Positions 26,262 through 35,458 of a stretch of 64,000 bases of DNA are shown piece after piece. This DNA is from Streptosporangium sp. NBC_01495 (GTDB lineage Bacteria > Actinomycetota > Actinomycetes > Streptosporangiales > Streptosporangiaceae). The stretch's first letter is position 1. The number at the start of each line of letters is the position of its first letter. Both the position numbers and the translations under genes were made by a program. Below the pieces are notes generated by a model. The model was not told where the DNA came from, searched no databases, and worked only from the letters and a program-made list of their open reading frames with translations. The stretch is taken from the NCBI RefSeq assembly GCF_036250735.1, contig NZ_CP109430.1, forward strand, positions 5,394,001 through 5,458,000, given 5' to 3'.

Positions 26262-27179
26262 ATGGATTCAGTCAGTCACCTGGTCCGCCTGGCGAGAGCG
26301 CAGGCGACCCTGGACAGGCGCTGCCTTCTGGCCGGCGCGACCCTCATGGATATGCCCGCGCAGGGCGAGGGCAAGGCCCCTTTCCACGTCCTGCTCGACG
26401 GCGCGTGCACGCTCGAGCTTCCCGATCGGCGTGTCGAGCTCCGGCCGGGCGATGTCGCGCTACTCCCCCGCGGTACACCGCACCGCGTCCGCACCACCGG
26501 CTCCGGGCGCACACAAGGGGTGGTCGAAACTCTCGGTGGCGCATTCTCCACCGTCCGTAGCCGAACGGGTGAGGGCGTGATCGACCTCTTCTGCGGGTAC
26601 TACTCGTTCGGTCCCGGCGCGGGAGCCATGCTCTTTCGGAGTCTTCCCGACCCCTTGCGGGTGTCCTTCGCGGAATCCGGCGAGGTGGAGGAAATCGTCC
26701 GGATGCTGAGCGCGATCATGCGACGGGAGGCGCGGAACGACGGACCCGGCACCGCAGCCATCCTCTCGGCCCTCTGCGACGCGCTGCTCGCGATGGTGCT
26801 GCGGAAATCGAGCGGGCGACTCGCCGAGACAGCGCTGTGGACCGCCGCCCACGACGAGCGGATCCGTGCCGTCATCGACGAGGTGCTTCGAGATCCCGGC
26901 GCCGACTGGCCGATCGCCCGCCTGACGCGAGTGGCGGCGATGTCCCGGGCCACGTTCATCCGGCACTTTTCCCGCGACACCGGAATGACCGTCGGCGCGT
27001 TCCTCACGCACATCAGGTTGATGACCGCGGCCGAACTGCTCGTCGACACCGACCGCACGATCGCCTCGGTCGCCGCCGACGTCGGGTACCGTTCCGAGTC
27101 CGCGTTCAGCCGGGCGTTCCGCCTGGCGACCGGATCGACGCCGGCACGGTTCCGCCGGAACCTCCGACACGCCGCGTGA
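26262..27179 (+). CDS. rclR: RclR-like AraC-family redox regulator
   Basis: 305 residues. The N-terminal cupin_6 domain opens MDSVSHLVRLARAQATLDRRC, closely like E. coli RclR. Cys21 falls at the same number as the HOCl-sensing Cys21 of RclR, and a second Cys (111, in FCGYYSF) aligns with its Cys89. The C-terminal AraC HTH has IARLTRVAAMSRATFIRHF and IASVAADVGYRSESAFSRAF. It is divergent from the RclA-like gene, with 73 bases between the two starts. The ATG at 26,262 gives the family N-terminus; upstream starts would run into the intergenic promoter. Confidence 0.85.
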   Translation: MDSVSHLVRLARAQATLDRRCLLAGATLMDMPAQGEGKAPFHVLLDGACTLELPDRRVELRPGDVALLPRGTPHRVRTTGSGRTQGVVETLGGAFSTVRSRTGEGVIDLFCGYYSFGPGAGAMLFRSLPDPLRVSFAESGEVEEIVRMLSAIMRREARNDGPGTAAILSALCDALLAMVLRKSSGRLAETALWTAAHDERIRAVIDEVLRDPGADWPIARLTRVAAMSRATFIRHFSRDTGMTVGAFLTHIRLMTAAELLVDTDRTIASVAADVGYRSESAFSRAFRLATGSTPARFRRNLRHAA

Positions 27180-27514
27180 ACGATGCCGGCGGCCTCGTCC
27201 GCGCGGCACGCCCTGGTCATCGCCCGCGGACGAGCGGACGCGACCGGATACGGCCGGCGGCCAGAGCGTCACCGCCGCTCGTCACAGTTGCCGCGCCAGA
27301 TCAGGTGAATACGCTGGAACAGCGGCTCAGAAGGCTAGAGTAGCGCTCCGTGTCATTGACGAGGCGGGGAGCGACGCCAGGCCACGGCGCCGGAGGCGGC
27401 AGTGGGAGATACCCGGGTGGGCACGGCCGACAGCGGGCCGAGCGGCCGGCCACCGCGAGAAGCGGCAGCGGGGCGACGCCGGCCGCCGCCGGCCCGAGGT
27501 GAGGGCGACCGGTC
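27180..27514. other. Gene-free spacer
   Basis: 335 bases between the RclR-like gene and the DUF421 gene. I see no convincing coding sequence, hairpin or operator. Confidence 0.4.
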
Positions 27515-28021
27515 GTGAACAGCTTCGGTGACGCCCTGATCGGCGACTGGCACCGTGCCGTCTACGCCGCGGTCAAGGCGCTGGCGTTGTTCCTGACCGC
27601 CGTGGTGGCGTTCCGGCTCACCGAACGCCGGACCATGGCGGAGTTCGCCCCGTTCGACTGGGTCGCCGCCGTCGCGGTCGGCGCCATCGTGGGACGTACC
27701 GCCACCGCGACCGACGCCTCGTGGCTGACCGGCGCGGCGGCGCTGCTGGCCCTGCTCGCCGCCCACGCGGCCATCACCAGGCTGCGGTTCCTGCCGGTCG
27801 TCAGCCGCCTGGTCGACCCACCGATGCGAATCCTGATCCACGACGGACACGTCAACTGGCGCGACCTGCGCCGTTGCGGGCTCACCAAAGCCGACCTCGA
27901 AGCCGTGCTCCACCAGCACGGCTATCACGGCCCGGCCGGCATCCACCTCGCGATCTTCGAGGCCAAGGGTGCCGTCTCCATCCTGCCGTACCCTCCGACC
28001 ACACCGGATGCGACCCGGTAG
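27515..28021 (+). CDS. DUF421/YetF-like membrane protein
   Basis: 168 residues from a GTG. Three hydrophobic segments in the first half (AVKALALFLTAVVAFRL, DWVAAVAVGAIVGRTA, LTGAAALLALLAAHAAI) are followed by the soluble DUF421 domain (PPMRILIHDGHVNWRDLRRCGLTKADLEAVLHQHG). Members are inner-membrane proteins of unclear function, some linked to spore membranes and stress. No operon partner is visible. Confidence 0.82.
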   Translation: MNSFGDALIGDWHRAVYAAVKALALFLTAVVAFRLTERRTMAEFAPFDWVAAVAVGAIVGRTATATDASWLTGAAALLALLAAHAAITRLRFLPVVSRLVDPPMRILIHDGHVNWRDLRRCGLTKADLEAVLHQHGYHGPAGIHLAIFEAKGAVSILPYPPTTPDATR

Positions 28022-28644
28022 CACGGGCCCGCCGCCCACTTTTCCCAGCGCCCCTTTCCACGTGACCGACCGAGGCGCCGTGAAACCATCGGAAATCCCG
28101 CGTCAAAACGACCGTCTCTCCTGAACGGTATCGGCCGTACCCCATACGAAAAAAGGCCAGGCCATATTTCTGGCGACGGTTGAAATAATAAGGACCGCGA
28201 GTCAATGATATGGAAATCGCGACCGAATCGAAAACCGGCGCGGCATACTCAAACTTTCTGTTGTTATTTGCCACGCAATGTGATGTCTTAGTTGATGGTT
28301 CGTGTTGGGCCGGCGGTATCGGCGGGATGTGCGTCGCTGTCGCCTAGGACGCACCTCGGTCCTATGGAGAGAGGGAGTCAAGCTGGGGGGTGGCGTCTGT
28401 CTGCCCAGGTGATTGGGCAGAAGCTCTACGACGCCGTCGGGCATGGGTCGCGCACGCCGGCTCACGGCACCGGCGTGTGACATTCGAGCCGTTGTTGCGC
28501 GCCCGCCTTTGATGGGCGCGCAAATCCAATTCTTTCGCGTACGTGTGTTCACGCATGCATTCAATCCGGCCGCACCATCTCTTGGTTTGTGGTGCGCGGA
28601 TGTCTTCGCGTGTTTCTCGGGCGTCAATGTGAGGAGTTCTCTTA
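28022..28644. promoter_or_regulatory. Long structured leader before the giant LamG gene
   Basis: 623 bases without a credible gene, AT-richer than its surroundings around 28,140-28,300. Three hairpins lie in a row: arms 28,451-28,460/28,470-28,479 (one G-U pair), 28,495-28,504/28,514-28,523 (perfect, TTGCGCGCCC) and 28,571-28,577/28,590-28,596. GAGGAG at 28,631 serves the next start. This could be an attenuator-like or otherwise structured 5' UTR. Confidence 0.5.
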
Positions 28645-31600
28645 ATGCACGACAAAAACCTGGTGAAGGTCTACAAGGACCGCGAGTACACCTCCACGAC
28701 AATGGTCCGCCACGACGGCATGGTCGTCGCCTTCGCGGTGGGAACCGACCGGCGTGTCTACTACAGCGTGCTGAGCCTGGACCAGGCCGACCGGGCGCGG
28801 GGAGCGCTGGACGCGGCCTATTGGAACAACGATCCGGGACTGCTGCCCTTCCCCGCCGAAATCGTCGACGTGAGCGCGGAGGCGCCGCTGGCGGCGGTCA
28901 TGCCGACGGTGAAGAAACGCGGCTCGGTGGAGGCGTCGTCCTCGGAGAAGCTACTGCCGGGAGAGGACGACCCGTTCCTGTCGACGACGGCTCGGCTGAC
29001 TTCTACCTTCCCCATCCAGGTGCTGTCGGACGGCCGGCACATCCTGGTGTTTCGCCAGTCGGTCGCGGCCGGTGATTCGGGGTCGGTGTACGAGACGACC
29101 GGGGGCCTGTGGTCGGGGGATTCGGCGCGCAAGGACTACACCCTGGCCGGCGGGGCCAAGGTCGCCGCGGCCGACTCCGCGTTGCTGTGCGACCGGTTCG
29201 TGCTGGTCGGCGCCGAACTCAAGCCGGTCGTGGAGGTGCGCTACCAGCGCAGCCGCAGCAGGGTCGCCCCCGCCTCCGGCGGAGACACGCTGGGCACCCG
29301 CGACATGGAGGGGCGGCTGTTCTTCGAGCCGACCCTGAAGCTGTCGTTCGCGGGCAGGCTCAGCGGCGGGATCTTCTCGGTGCTGTCGCTGCCGACCGCG
29401 ATCTCGGGGTTCTCCCGCTGGCAGATCTTCACCGCCGACGACGCCGGTCTCCTGCACAGTTACAACCTGGAACAGAGCCCCGAGGGGTTGTTCAACGTCA
29501 AGGGCACGCAGCTCTACACGAGCCCGGATGCCAAATTCGCCGGTTCGGTGCTGGAGCGGGCGCCGGGAATCGACTCCCACACCGGGAAACTGCTGGTGCC
29601 GGTGCGCCCGCCGCAGAATCGGGGGGGCACCGCGCTGCGGTTCGACAACACGGCCGGCGCCCCGGTCATCTTGGGGAAGGTCGCCACGGCGGTGCCCGCG
29701 GGACCGTACACGATGGAGGCCTGGATCAAGCCCGCCACCACCACCACCGGAATCATCGTGGGCCGTACCGACACGACCGGCTTGGCCACCCCGGTCCATC
29801 TGAGCCTGAAGGCCGACGGCAAGCTGCTGTTCGGCCATGGCTCGCAGAGTCTCACCTCCACCGCGGCGGTGCCGATGGGCGCCTACTCGCATGTGGCGGC
29901 GGTCTTCGACGGATCGCAGATGCAACTGTTCCTGGACGGCGTGCCGGTGGGGACTCTCGCCACGACCGCGAAAGTTGAGGTCACCGCCCAGCTCGTGGTG
30001 GGCAAACGAGTCGTTTCGGGCCCGGCGCAGGCCGATCCCTTCAACGGGCATATCGACGAGGTACGGATCTGGACGCTCCCCCGCGGCGATTTCTCGGCGC
30101 GCGGGCAACGGCCGGCCGGCACCGAGGCCGGGCTGTACGCCTACTTCCCCTTCGACGAAGGCTCGGGCACCAAGGTGCACGACCGCGGTGGCAACAAGTT
30201 CGAGGGCACGTTCGACGCCGGTCCGGTGTGGACGGATTCGGACGCACCGTTGTTCGACGGCCCGGGAGTGAGCCGCCAGTCGTTCTCGATCACCGGGCGC
30301 AAGGTGGTCTGCGGTCTGACCGCGACCCTGTACTACCAGCAGCAACCGGCGGTGACGGGATACGGCCACACGCCGTCGCCGGAGAAGGGGCAGGCGCGGG
30401 TACTCCTGGCCTTCGCCACCTCGGGACCGCCGCCGACGGGCGAACCGAGCGCCCGCTCCTACGTCGCGACCCTGGACTTCGCACTGTCGCGGGAGGGGAA
30501 GCTGGCCACAGCGCCGGGAGTGATCGATCTGACCTGGATCGGCACGCCCGACCCCACCAAGGACAACGACAAGCTGCGGGCCGCCCAGGAGGCCGTCACC
30601 GCGGCCCGCGGTCAGCTCTACAACGACCAGGTGCTCGCGGAGCAGCTCCCGGCCACCAGGGCGCGGTTGGCCCAGATCGATCACGAGCTGTACGACGGAG
30701 GCGCCATCAGCTTGTACACGCTCAACCGGACCATCGTCGGCCCGGCCCGCGACTGGGGCGGCCACCGGGAGAGGGAGAGAAGACTCTTCGCCGAGATGGC
30801 CGTCCTGAGTCCGAAAGCTGATCGCCAGTTCGAGGCCAAAGAGCGACTCGGCACGGACAAGGCGGCCTTGGATACGGCGCTCAACGCGCAGGCCACGCTG
30901 ACCGGGGCGCTGCTCGGCGCGGCCGAGGCGGTCCTGGCGATGCCCAAGGTGTGCATCGACCGCTCGGGCCTGACCGTGCTGGGTGCCCTGTTGTCCTTCG
31001 CCTGGACGACCCACGCCCCCGCGCTGCTGGACAGCTCCACCGGTGAGGTGGCGCTGTACTTCCGTGGCGGGGAGGGCCAGTTCTTCGCCGTCTACTACGC
31101 GACCACCATCTCCCCCGCCGTCAAGGAGATCGCCGTGACGGGCGGCGCGTTGCGCCTGTCCGGCCGCGATGTCGCGATGAAACTGGCCGACTTCGACGTG
31201 AAGGTGACCGCGACCGGGACCGGCGTGTGCAAGGTGGAGGTGACCCGGGGGACAACGGTAGAGACGTTCACCTCGGTACCCGACCGGGCCGACCTCCTGG
31301 CCGCGGTGCTGAACGGCTCGGCACGAGGATCGGACCTGGGGACGGTCCTGTCGGTCCAGGACAAGACCGTGACGCTGACCGAGCCGCTGACGACCACGCT
31401 GAGAGCGGGCTTGGTCATCACGGTGGGCGAGGACAGCCGCACCGTCGCAGCCGGGCAGTCGGGGTCGGCGCAGATCACCCTCACCACCGGCAACCTCACC
31501 GCCGGTACGGGCGCCAAGGTCCGCATCGCGGCCTACGACTACACGCTGGCCTCCTGCAACGTCGCCGGCATGTCGCCGGCCCACGGCTCACTGCTCGTCA

Positions 31601-34600
31601 GCGCCTACGCCGGGACCGCCTCCACGCCGGTGCCCGGGGGGACCGCGTCGAATCTCAGCGAACCGCTGGGGCCGCGCTGGCACGGTGACGCGCCGGGACG
31701 GGCGTTCTCCTTCGACTCCGCCCAAAAACACCGCCTGGAACTGACGAGTACGGCGAACATCTCCGCCCTGGCCGCGTCCGGGAACCTGACCCTCGAAGCC
31801 TGGGCCAAGCCGACGTTCGTCGACGGCATGGACACCGTTCTTCACACCGATCTCGTTGACACGTGGTACTCACTGGGTGTGGAGGACGGCACCCGGACCA
31901 ACGGGGAGCGCGGCTACGCCATCAACGTGAACATCAACAAGCAGGTCTTCCGCAGCTCCGAGGTGTTCCCCCTGGCCGAGTGGGCGCATCTGGCGGTGTC
32001 GTTCGAGCAGAGCTGGGCGATCCAGATGGACGGCACCGGCCACCTGAACGCCGGCGGCGCGGGCGGCCTGGACCTCGTGGACGACCTGACCATCGAGGCG
32101 TCCGTGAAACTCGACTCCATCGGCGCCAAGCAGGGGCTGGTCGGCAAGGGCGCGCTCGGCGTCGGCAACCACACCGCCGTCCCCTACTGCCTGTATGTGG
32201 ACACCGACGGTCGCCTCGCCTTCACCTTCGAGTCCGGCTCCGGCTCGGCCGCGGCGAAGGTCTACAAGTCGGACACGGCCCTGGCGGCGGGCGTCTTCCA
32301 CAAGGTCGCCGTCACCCGCAAGAACCCCACCGGCCTTGAGAAGAGAGTGGAGATCTGCTTCTTCGTCAACGGCAGGAAGGTCGGCGATTCGCAGTGGTAC
32401 AGCGGCGCCAAGCCCGTGGGCAACGACGCGCCGGCCGAGCTGGGCCGGATGGTGGTGGGCAAGACGGCGTCCGGTCTGAAGGGCGCGCTGTCGGAGGTGC
32501 GGATCTGGAACGTCGTCAGGGACGGTGACCAGATCGGCGTGCCGATCACCACCAAGGCCTCCGGCCTGGCCGCGTGGTGGGCCTTCCCCGAGAGCAAGGG
32601 CTCCCAGACCGAGGACCTGTGCGGCTCCTACCCGGCCACGCTGCACGCGGTGACCCGCGTCCGCACCCCCGACCCCGACGGGAACCGGTTCACCTTCTAC
32701 CGCAACGGCAGCCCCGTCCCCTCGGAGAAGACGACCTCGATGACGGCGAGCGTGGTGCGGCCCACCTCCGCACGCTCGGTGGTGGCCGACGGGTTCACCG
32801 GTGACCTGGACGAGATCCGGGCGTGGCGTACCGCCCGCACCCAGGAGCAGATCCTCGACAACATGTTCGGCCGCGTCCGCGGCGACCGGCAGGACCTGCT
32901 GGCCTACTATCCCTTCGACGCCGACGACACCGTGACCGGGGCGGCGGTGAAGGACGCCGGTCTGAGCGGCCACCACCTGACCCAGTCGAGTCCGGCCCCC
33001 AAGATCGTGTTGTCCACCGCGCCGATCTCCACCGACACCGCCCAGATCCGCTCCGCGCTGACCGGCATCCGCACCGCCTTCCACACCTCGATCGCGCACA
33101 CCCCGGCCGCCACCGAGTACGGCGACATCCAGCGCCTCACCGACGATTCGCTCATCGGGGTGCTGAAACGGGCCTACACCTACCTGCAGGCCGACAAATC
33201 GTGGGCACTCAACACCGGGTACAAGGTCGGCGAGCTGACCACCACCTGGGTGGGCCAGGCCCAGTTCGACCCGCAACTGATCGGCTACATCGAAGGCGCC
33301 CCGCCGATCCCGTCGGAGAACCTCATCGCCGGCACCGCCGACAACTACAAGGGCGCCTCCTCGGTCGCCTTCGTCCAGGCGGACAACGTCGTCAACGCCC
33401 TGTCATCGAACAAGAACAACAGCATCGACACGTCCGCGAAGGTGAAATTCGAAATAGCGACCGCCCAGAGCATCTGGACCGTCGCCGCGCCCCTGGGCGC
33501 CGGTACGGCACAGCCAATGGCCGAAGCCACCTTGGATCTCGGGCTCAACGTCGAACTCAAGTACGCCAACACCTGGAGCAACGAAACCAAGGTGTCCCAA
33601 GGCACCAACACCACCCGTACCAGCAAGGTAGAGGTCACCGGCGGCTGGGAGGACCCCGACCCGACCAAGCAGATCAACCCCACCGCCGGGCGGCGCTGGG
33701 TGCCGGCCAACACCGGGTTCGCCGTGGTGCAGTCCGAGACCGCCGACCTGTACGCGCTGCGCCTGGTCCACAGCGGCGCCCTGGTCGCCTACCGGATGCT
33801 GCCCAGCCCCGACATCCCCCGCGACTGGAACCTCATCCCCTTCCCGATCAACCCCCGCTACACCAAGCAGGGCACCCTGGACGGCGTCGTCGGCTACGCC
33901 AAGGACGAGACGGCCCAAGGACTGCGCTCCTTCCCCGACCCGCACTTCCCCAAGGCGGGCCAAGGGGAGCGCGGCGAGTTCAGCTACTACCGGCCGGTGG
34001 AGGCCTACCGGATCAAGAAGCGGATCCAGCGCGAACAGCAGCAGCTGCAGGGCTTCTACGAATCGGTGTCCACCGAGACCCACGCCCCCGACCCCACCCA
34101 CGGCCAGGCGGCCAAGGTACTGAACGGCATGATGGGCGGCACCGGCGCAGAGGTCACTCAAGGCGGCAACCCCGAGACCGGACGCGAGGCCACCCGGGCC
34201 GCCTCACGCCGCAACATCGTCAACACCTACGTGTGGACCGCCGCCGGTGGCTTCTTCGCCGAGACCACCGGCACCACCGACCAGGTCACCGAGACCACGA
34301 CCGGCTCCTTCACCTTCACCGCCGCCATCGGCTGGAGCGAAGTCGGGGGCTTCGCGATCGGCAACGTCGGCGCCAAGTTCGGCTTCGAGTCCACCACGAC
34401 CACCGGCTACAGCATCACCCGCAGCAAGTCCAAGGACGCCACCCGCACCTTCAGCCTGGACGTCACCTGCGCCCCCGGCAACCAGTTGCAAAAACACAAC
34501 GGCGACACTCCCCTGTTCGACGCCGACGGCAAACCGATCCTGGTGCCCGGCCGCGTCGACGCCTACCGCTTCATGACCCTCTACCTCGACACCACCACCG

Positions 34601-35313
34601 ACAACTTCGAGGACTTCTACGGCAAGGTCATCGATCCCGAATGGCTGGACCGCAGCAAGGACCCCAACGCGCTGGCGCTCAAGCGCGCCCAGCAATCCGA
34701 CCGCAAACCCCCCTGCTGGCGCATCATGCACCGCGTCACCTTCGTCAGCCGCGTCCTGGACACCGCCACCACCACCCCGTCCCTGGCCCAGGCCATGGGT
34801 GCCCTCGGCATCACCAGCGACTACGAGCTGATCCATCGCCTCAAGCCCTACCTGGCCGGCGCCACCGGCGACTTCAACGCGTTGAGCCGGGCAGCCAAAA
34901 CCGCGCTGGCCACACACTTCGCCCGCCTCGCCCCCTACGCCGAGACCATCGTGGGCCGCCTGGCGGCCTACTACAACCTCCCCCCCGACGCCCCCGCCCT
35001 CACGCCCGCCGCACCGACGCCCCTGAGCACCCTCACCAGCACCACGAAGTCCGTCGCCCAGGGGACGAACCTCACCGTCCACTACTCCACCCCACCCGGC
35101 ACCGTCAGCGCCAAGAACTGGATCGGCCTGTATCCGGTCGACAAGAAGCCCTCGCAAGTGGAGGCCCTCGACTGGAAATACGCCCCCGAAGCCGACGGCA
35201 CCATCGCCATTCCCACCACCAAGCTGCCCGGCCCGGGAACCTACGCGGCCTGGTACCTCCACAACGACGGCTACACCGCCCTGACAGGCGTACTCATGTT
35301 CACCGTGACCTGA
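28645..35313 (+). CDS. Giant multidomain protein with LamG domains, no signal peptide
   Basis: 2,222 residues with a good ribosome binding site. LamG-like jelly rolls lie near residues 329-523 and 1,019-1,450, the latter apparently containing another LamG (about 1,118-1,345). A helical, possibly coiled segment spans about 638-767 (KLRAAQEAVTAARGQL, KERLGTDKAALDTALNAQ). Two Ser/Thr-rich amphipathic beta stretches (about 1,629-1,668 and 1,875-1,926) resemble pore-forming-toxin stems only loosely. The end (from about 2,157, NWIGLYPVDKK...TYAAWYLHNDGY) is a small beta module seen in actinomycete phosphoesterases. There is no Sec/Tat signal or TM helix, so it is cytoplasmic or leaves by a non-classical route. 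The function is unknown. Confidence 0.85.
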   Translation: MHDKNLVKVYKDREYTSTTMVRHDGMVVAFAVGTDRRVYYSVLSLDQADRARGALDAAYWNNDPGLLPFPAEIVDVSAEAPLAAVMPTVKKRGSVEASSSEKLLPGEDDPFLSTTARLTSTFPIQVLSDGRHILVFRQSVAAGDSGSVYETTGGLWSGDSARKDYTLAGGAKVAAADSALLCDRFVLVGAELKPVVEVRYQRSRSRVAPASGGDTLGTRDMEGRLFFEPTLKLSFAGRLSGGIFSVLSLPTAISGFSRWQIFTADDAGLLHSYNLEQSPEGLFNVKGTQLYTSPDAKFAGSVLERAPGIDSHTGKLLVPVRPPQNRGGTALRFDNTAGAPVILGKVATAVPAGPYTMEAWIKPATTTTGIIVGRTDTTGLATPVHLSLKADGKLLFGHGSQSLTSTAAVPMGAYSHVAAVFDGSQMQLFLDGVPVGTLATTAKVEVTAQLVVGKRVVSGPAQADPFNGHIDEVRIWTLPRGDFSARGQRPAGTEAGLYAYFPFDEGSGTKVHDRGGNKFEGTFDAGPVWTDSDAPLFDGPGVSRQSFSITGRKVVCGLTATLYYQQQPAVTGYGHTPSPEKGQARVLLAFATSGPPPTGEPSARSYVATLDFALSREGKLATAPGVIDLTWIGTPDPTKDNDKLRAAQEAVTAARGQLYNDQVLAEQLPATRARLAQIDHELYDGGAISLYTLNRTIVGPARDWGGHRERERRLFAEMAVLSPKADRQFEAKERLGTDKAALDTALNAQATLTGALLGAAEAVLAMPKVCIDRSGLTVLGALLSFAWTTHAPALLDSSTGEVALYFRGGEGQFFAVYYATTISPAVKEIAVTGGALRLSGRDVAMKLADFDVKVTATGTGVCKVEVTRGTTVETFTSVPDRADLLAAVLNGSARGSDLGTVLSVQDKTVTLTEPLTTTLRAGLVITVGEDSRTVAAGQSGSAQITLTTGNLTAGTGAKVRIAAYDYTLASCNVAGMSPAHGSLLVSAYAGTASTPVPGGTASNLSEPLGPRWHGDAPGRAFSFDSAQKHRLELTSTANISALAASGNLTLEAWAKPTFVDGMDTVLHTDLVDTWYSLGVEDGTRTNGERGYAINVNINKQVFRSSEVFPLAEWAHLAVSFEQSWAIQMDGTGHLNAGGAGGLDLVDDLTIEASVKLDSIGAKQGLVGKGALGVGNHTAVPYCLYVDTDGRLAFTFESGSGSAAAKVYKSDTALAAGVFHKVAVTRKNPTGLEKRVEICFFVNGRKVGDSQWYSGAKPVGNDAPAELGRMVVGKTASGLKGALSEVRIWNVVRDGDQIGVPITTKASGLAAWWAFPESKGSQTEDLCGSYPATLHAVTRVRTPDPDGNRFTFYRNGSPVPSEKTTSMTASVVRPTSARSVVADGFTGDLDEIRAWRTARTQEQILDNMFGRVRGDRQDLLAYYPFDADDTVTGAAVKDAGLSGHHLTQSSPAPKIVLSTAPISTDTAQIRSALTGIRTAFHTSIAHTPAATEYGDIQRLTDDSLIGVLKRAYTYLQADKSWALNTGYKVGELTTTWVGQAQFDPQLIGYIEGAPPIPSENLIAGTADNYKGASSVAFVQADNVVNALSSNKNNSIDTSAKVKFEIATAQSIWTVAAPLGAGTAQPMAEATLDLGLNVELKYANTWSNETKVSQGTNTTRTSKVEVTGGWEDPDPTKQINPTAGRRWVPANTGFAVVQSETADLYALRLVHSGALVAYRMLPSPDIPRDWNLIPFPINPRYTKQGTLDGVVGYAKDETAQGLRSFPDPHFPKAGQGERGEFSYYRPVEAYRIKKRIQREQQQLQGFYESVSTETHAPDPTHGQAAKVLNGMMGGTGAEVTQGGNPETGREATRAASRRNIVNTYVWTAAGGFFAETTGTTDQVTETTTGSFTFTAAIGWSEVGGFAIGNVGAKFGFESTTTTGYSITRSKSKDATRTFSLDVTCAPGNQLQKHNGDTPLFDADGKPILVPGRVDAYRFMTLYLDTTTDNFEDFYGKVIDPEWLDRSKDPNALALKRAQQSDRKPPCWRIMHRVTFVSRVLDTATTTPSLAQAMGALGITSDYELIHRLKPYLAGATGDFNALSRAAKTALATHFARLAPYAETIVGRLAAYYNLPPDAPALTPAAPTPLSTLTSTTKSVAQGTNLTVHYSTPPGTVSAKNWIGLYPVDKKPSQVEALDWKYAPEADGTIAIPTTKLPGPGTYAAWYLHNDGYTALTGVLMFTVT

Positions 35314-35458
35314 CCCGTCGTCACTGACGAGCCACCCGCGGCGTCGGGCGACCTCGCCCGGCGCCTCGGGGTTCGGCTTGACGTGCTCGACGAGGGCGGC
35401 GTCGCGGTGACTGGGAACCGCCCATTCGAACCCCCGGCGACGCGGAGACCGGGAGAAC

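Noticed and set aside
32823..35327. An 834-residue plus-strand open frame overlapping the giant LamG gene in another frame
   Set aside because: It is rich in Arg, His and Pro with no recognisable domain. The other frame has clear LamG and beta modules and a good start.
35329..35420. Possible short coding relict (minus-strand ...LVEHVKPNPEAPGEVARRRGW...)
   Set aside because: It looks protein-like but is under 35 residues and matched no family I could name. A small TCGCCCG hairpin at 35,345-35,360 in the same place is equally possible.
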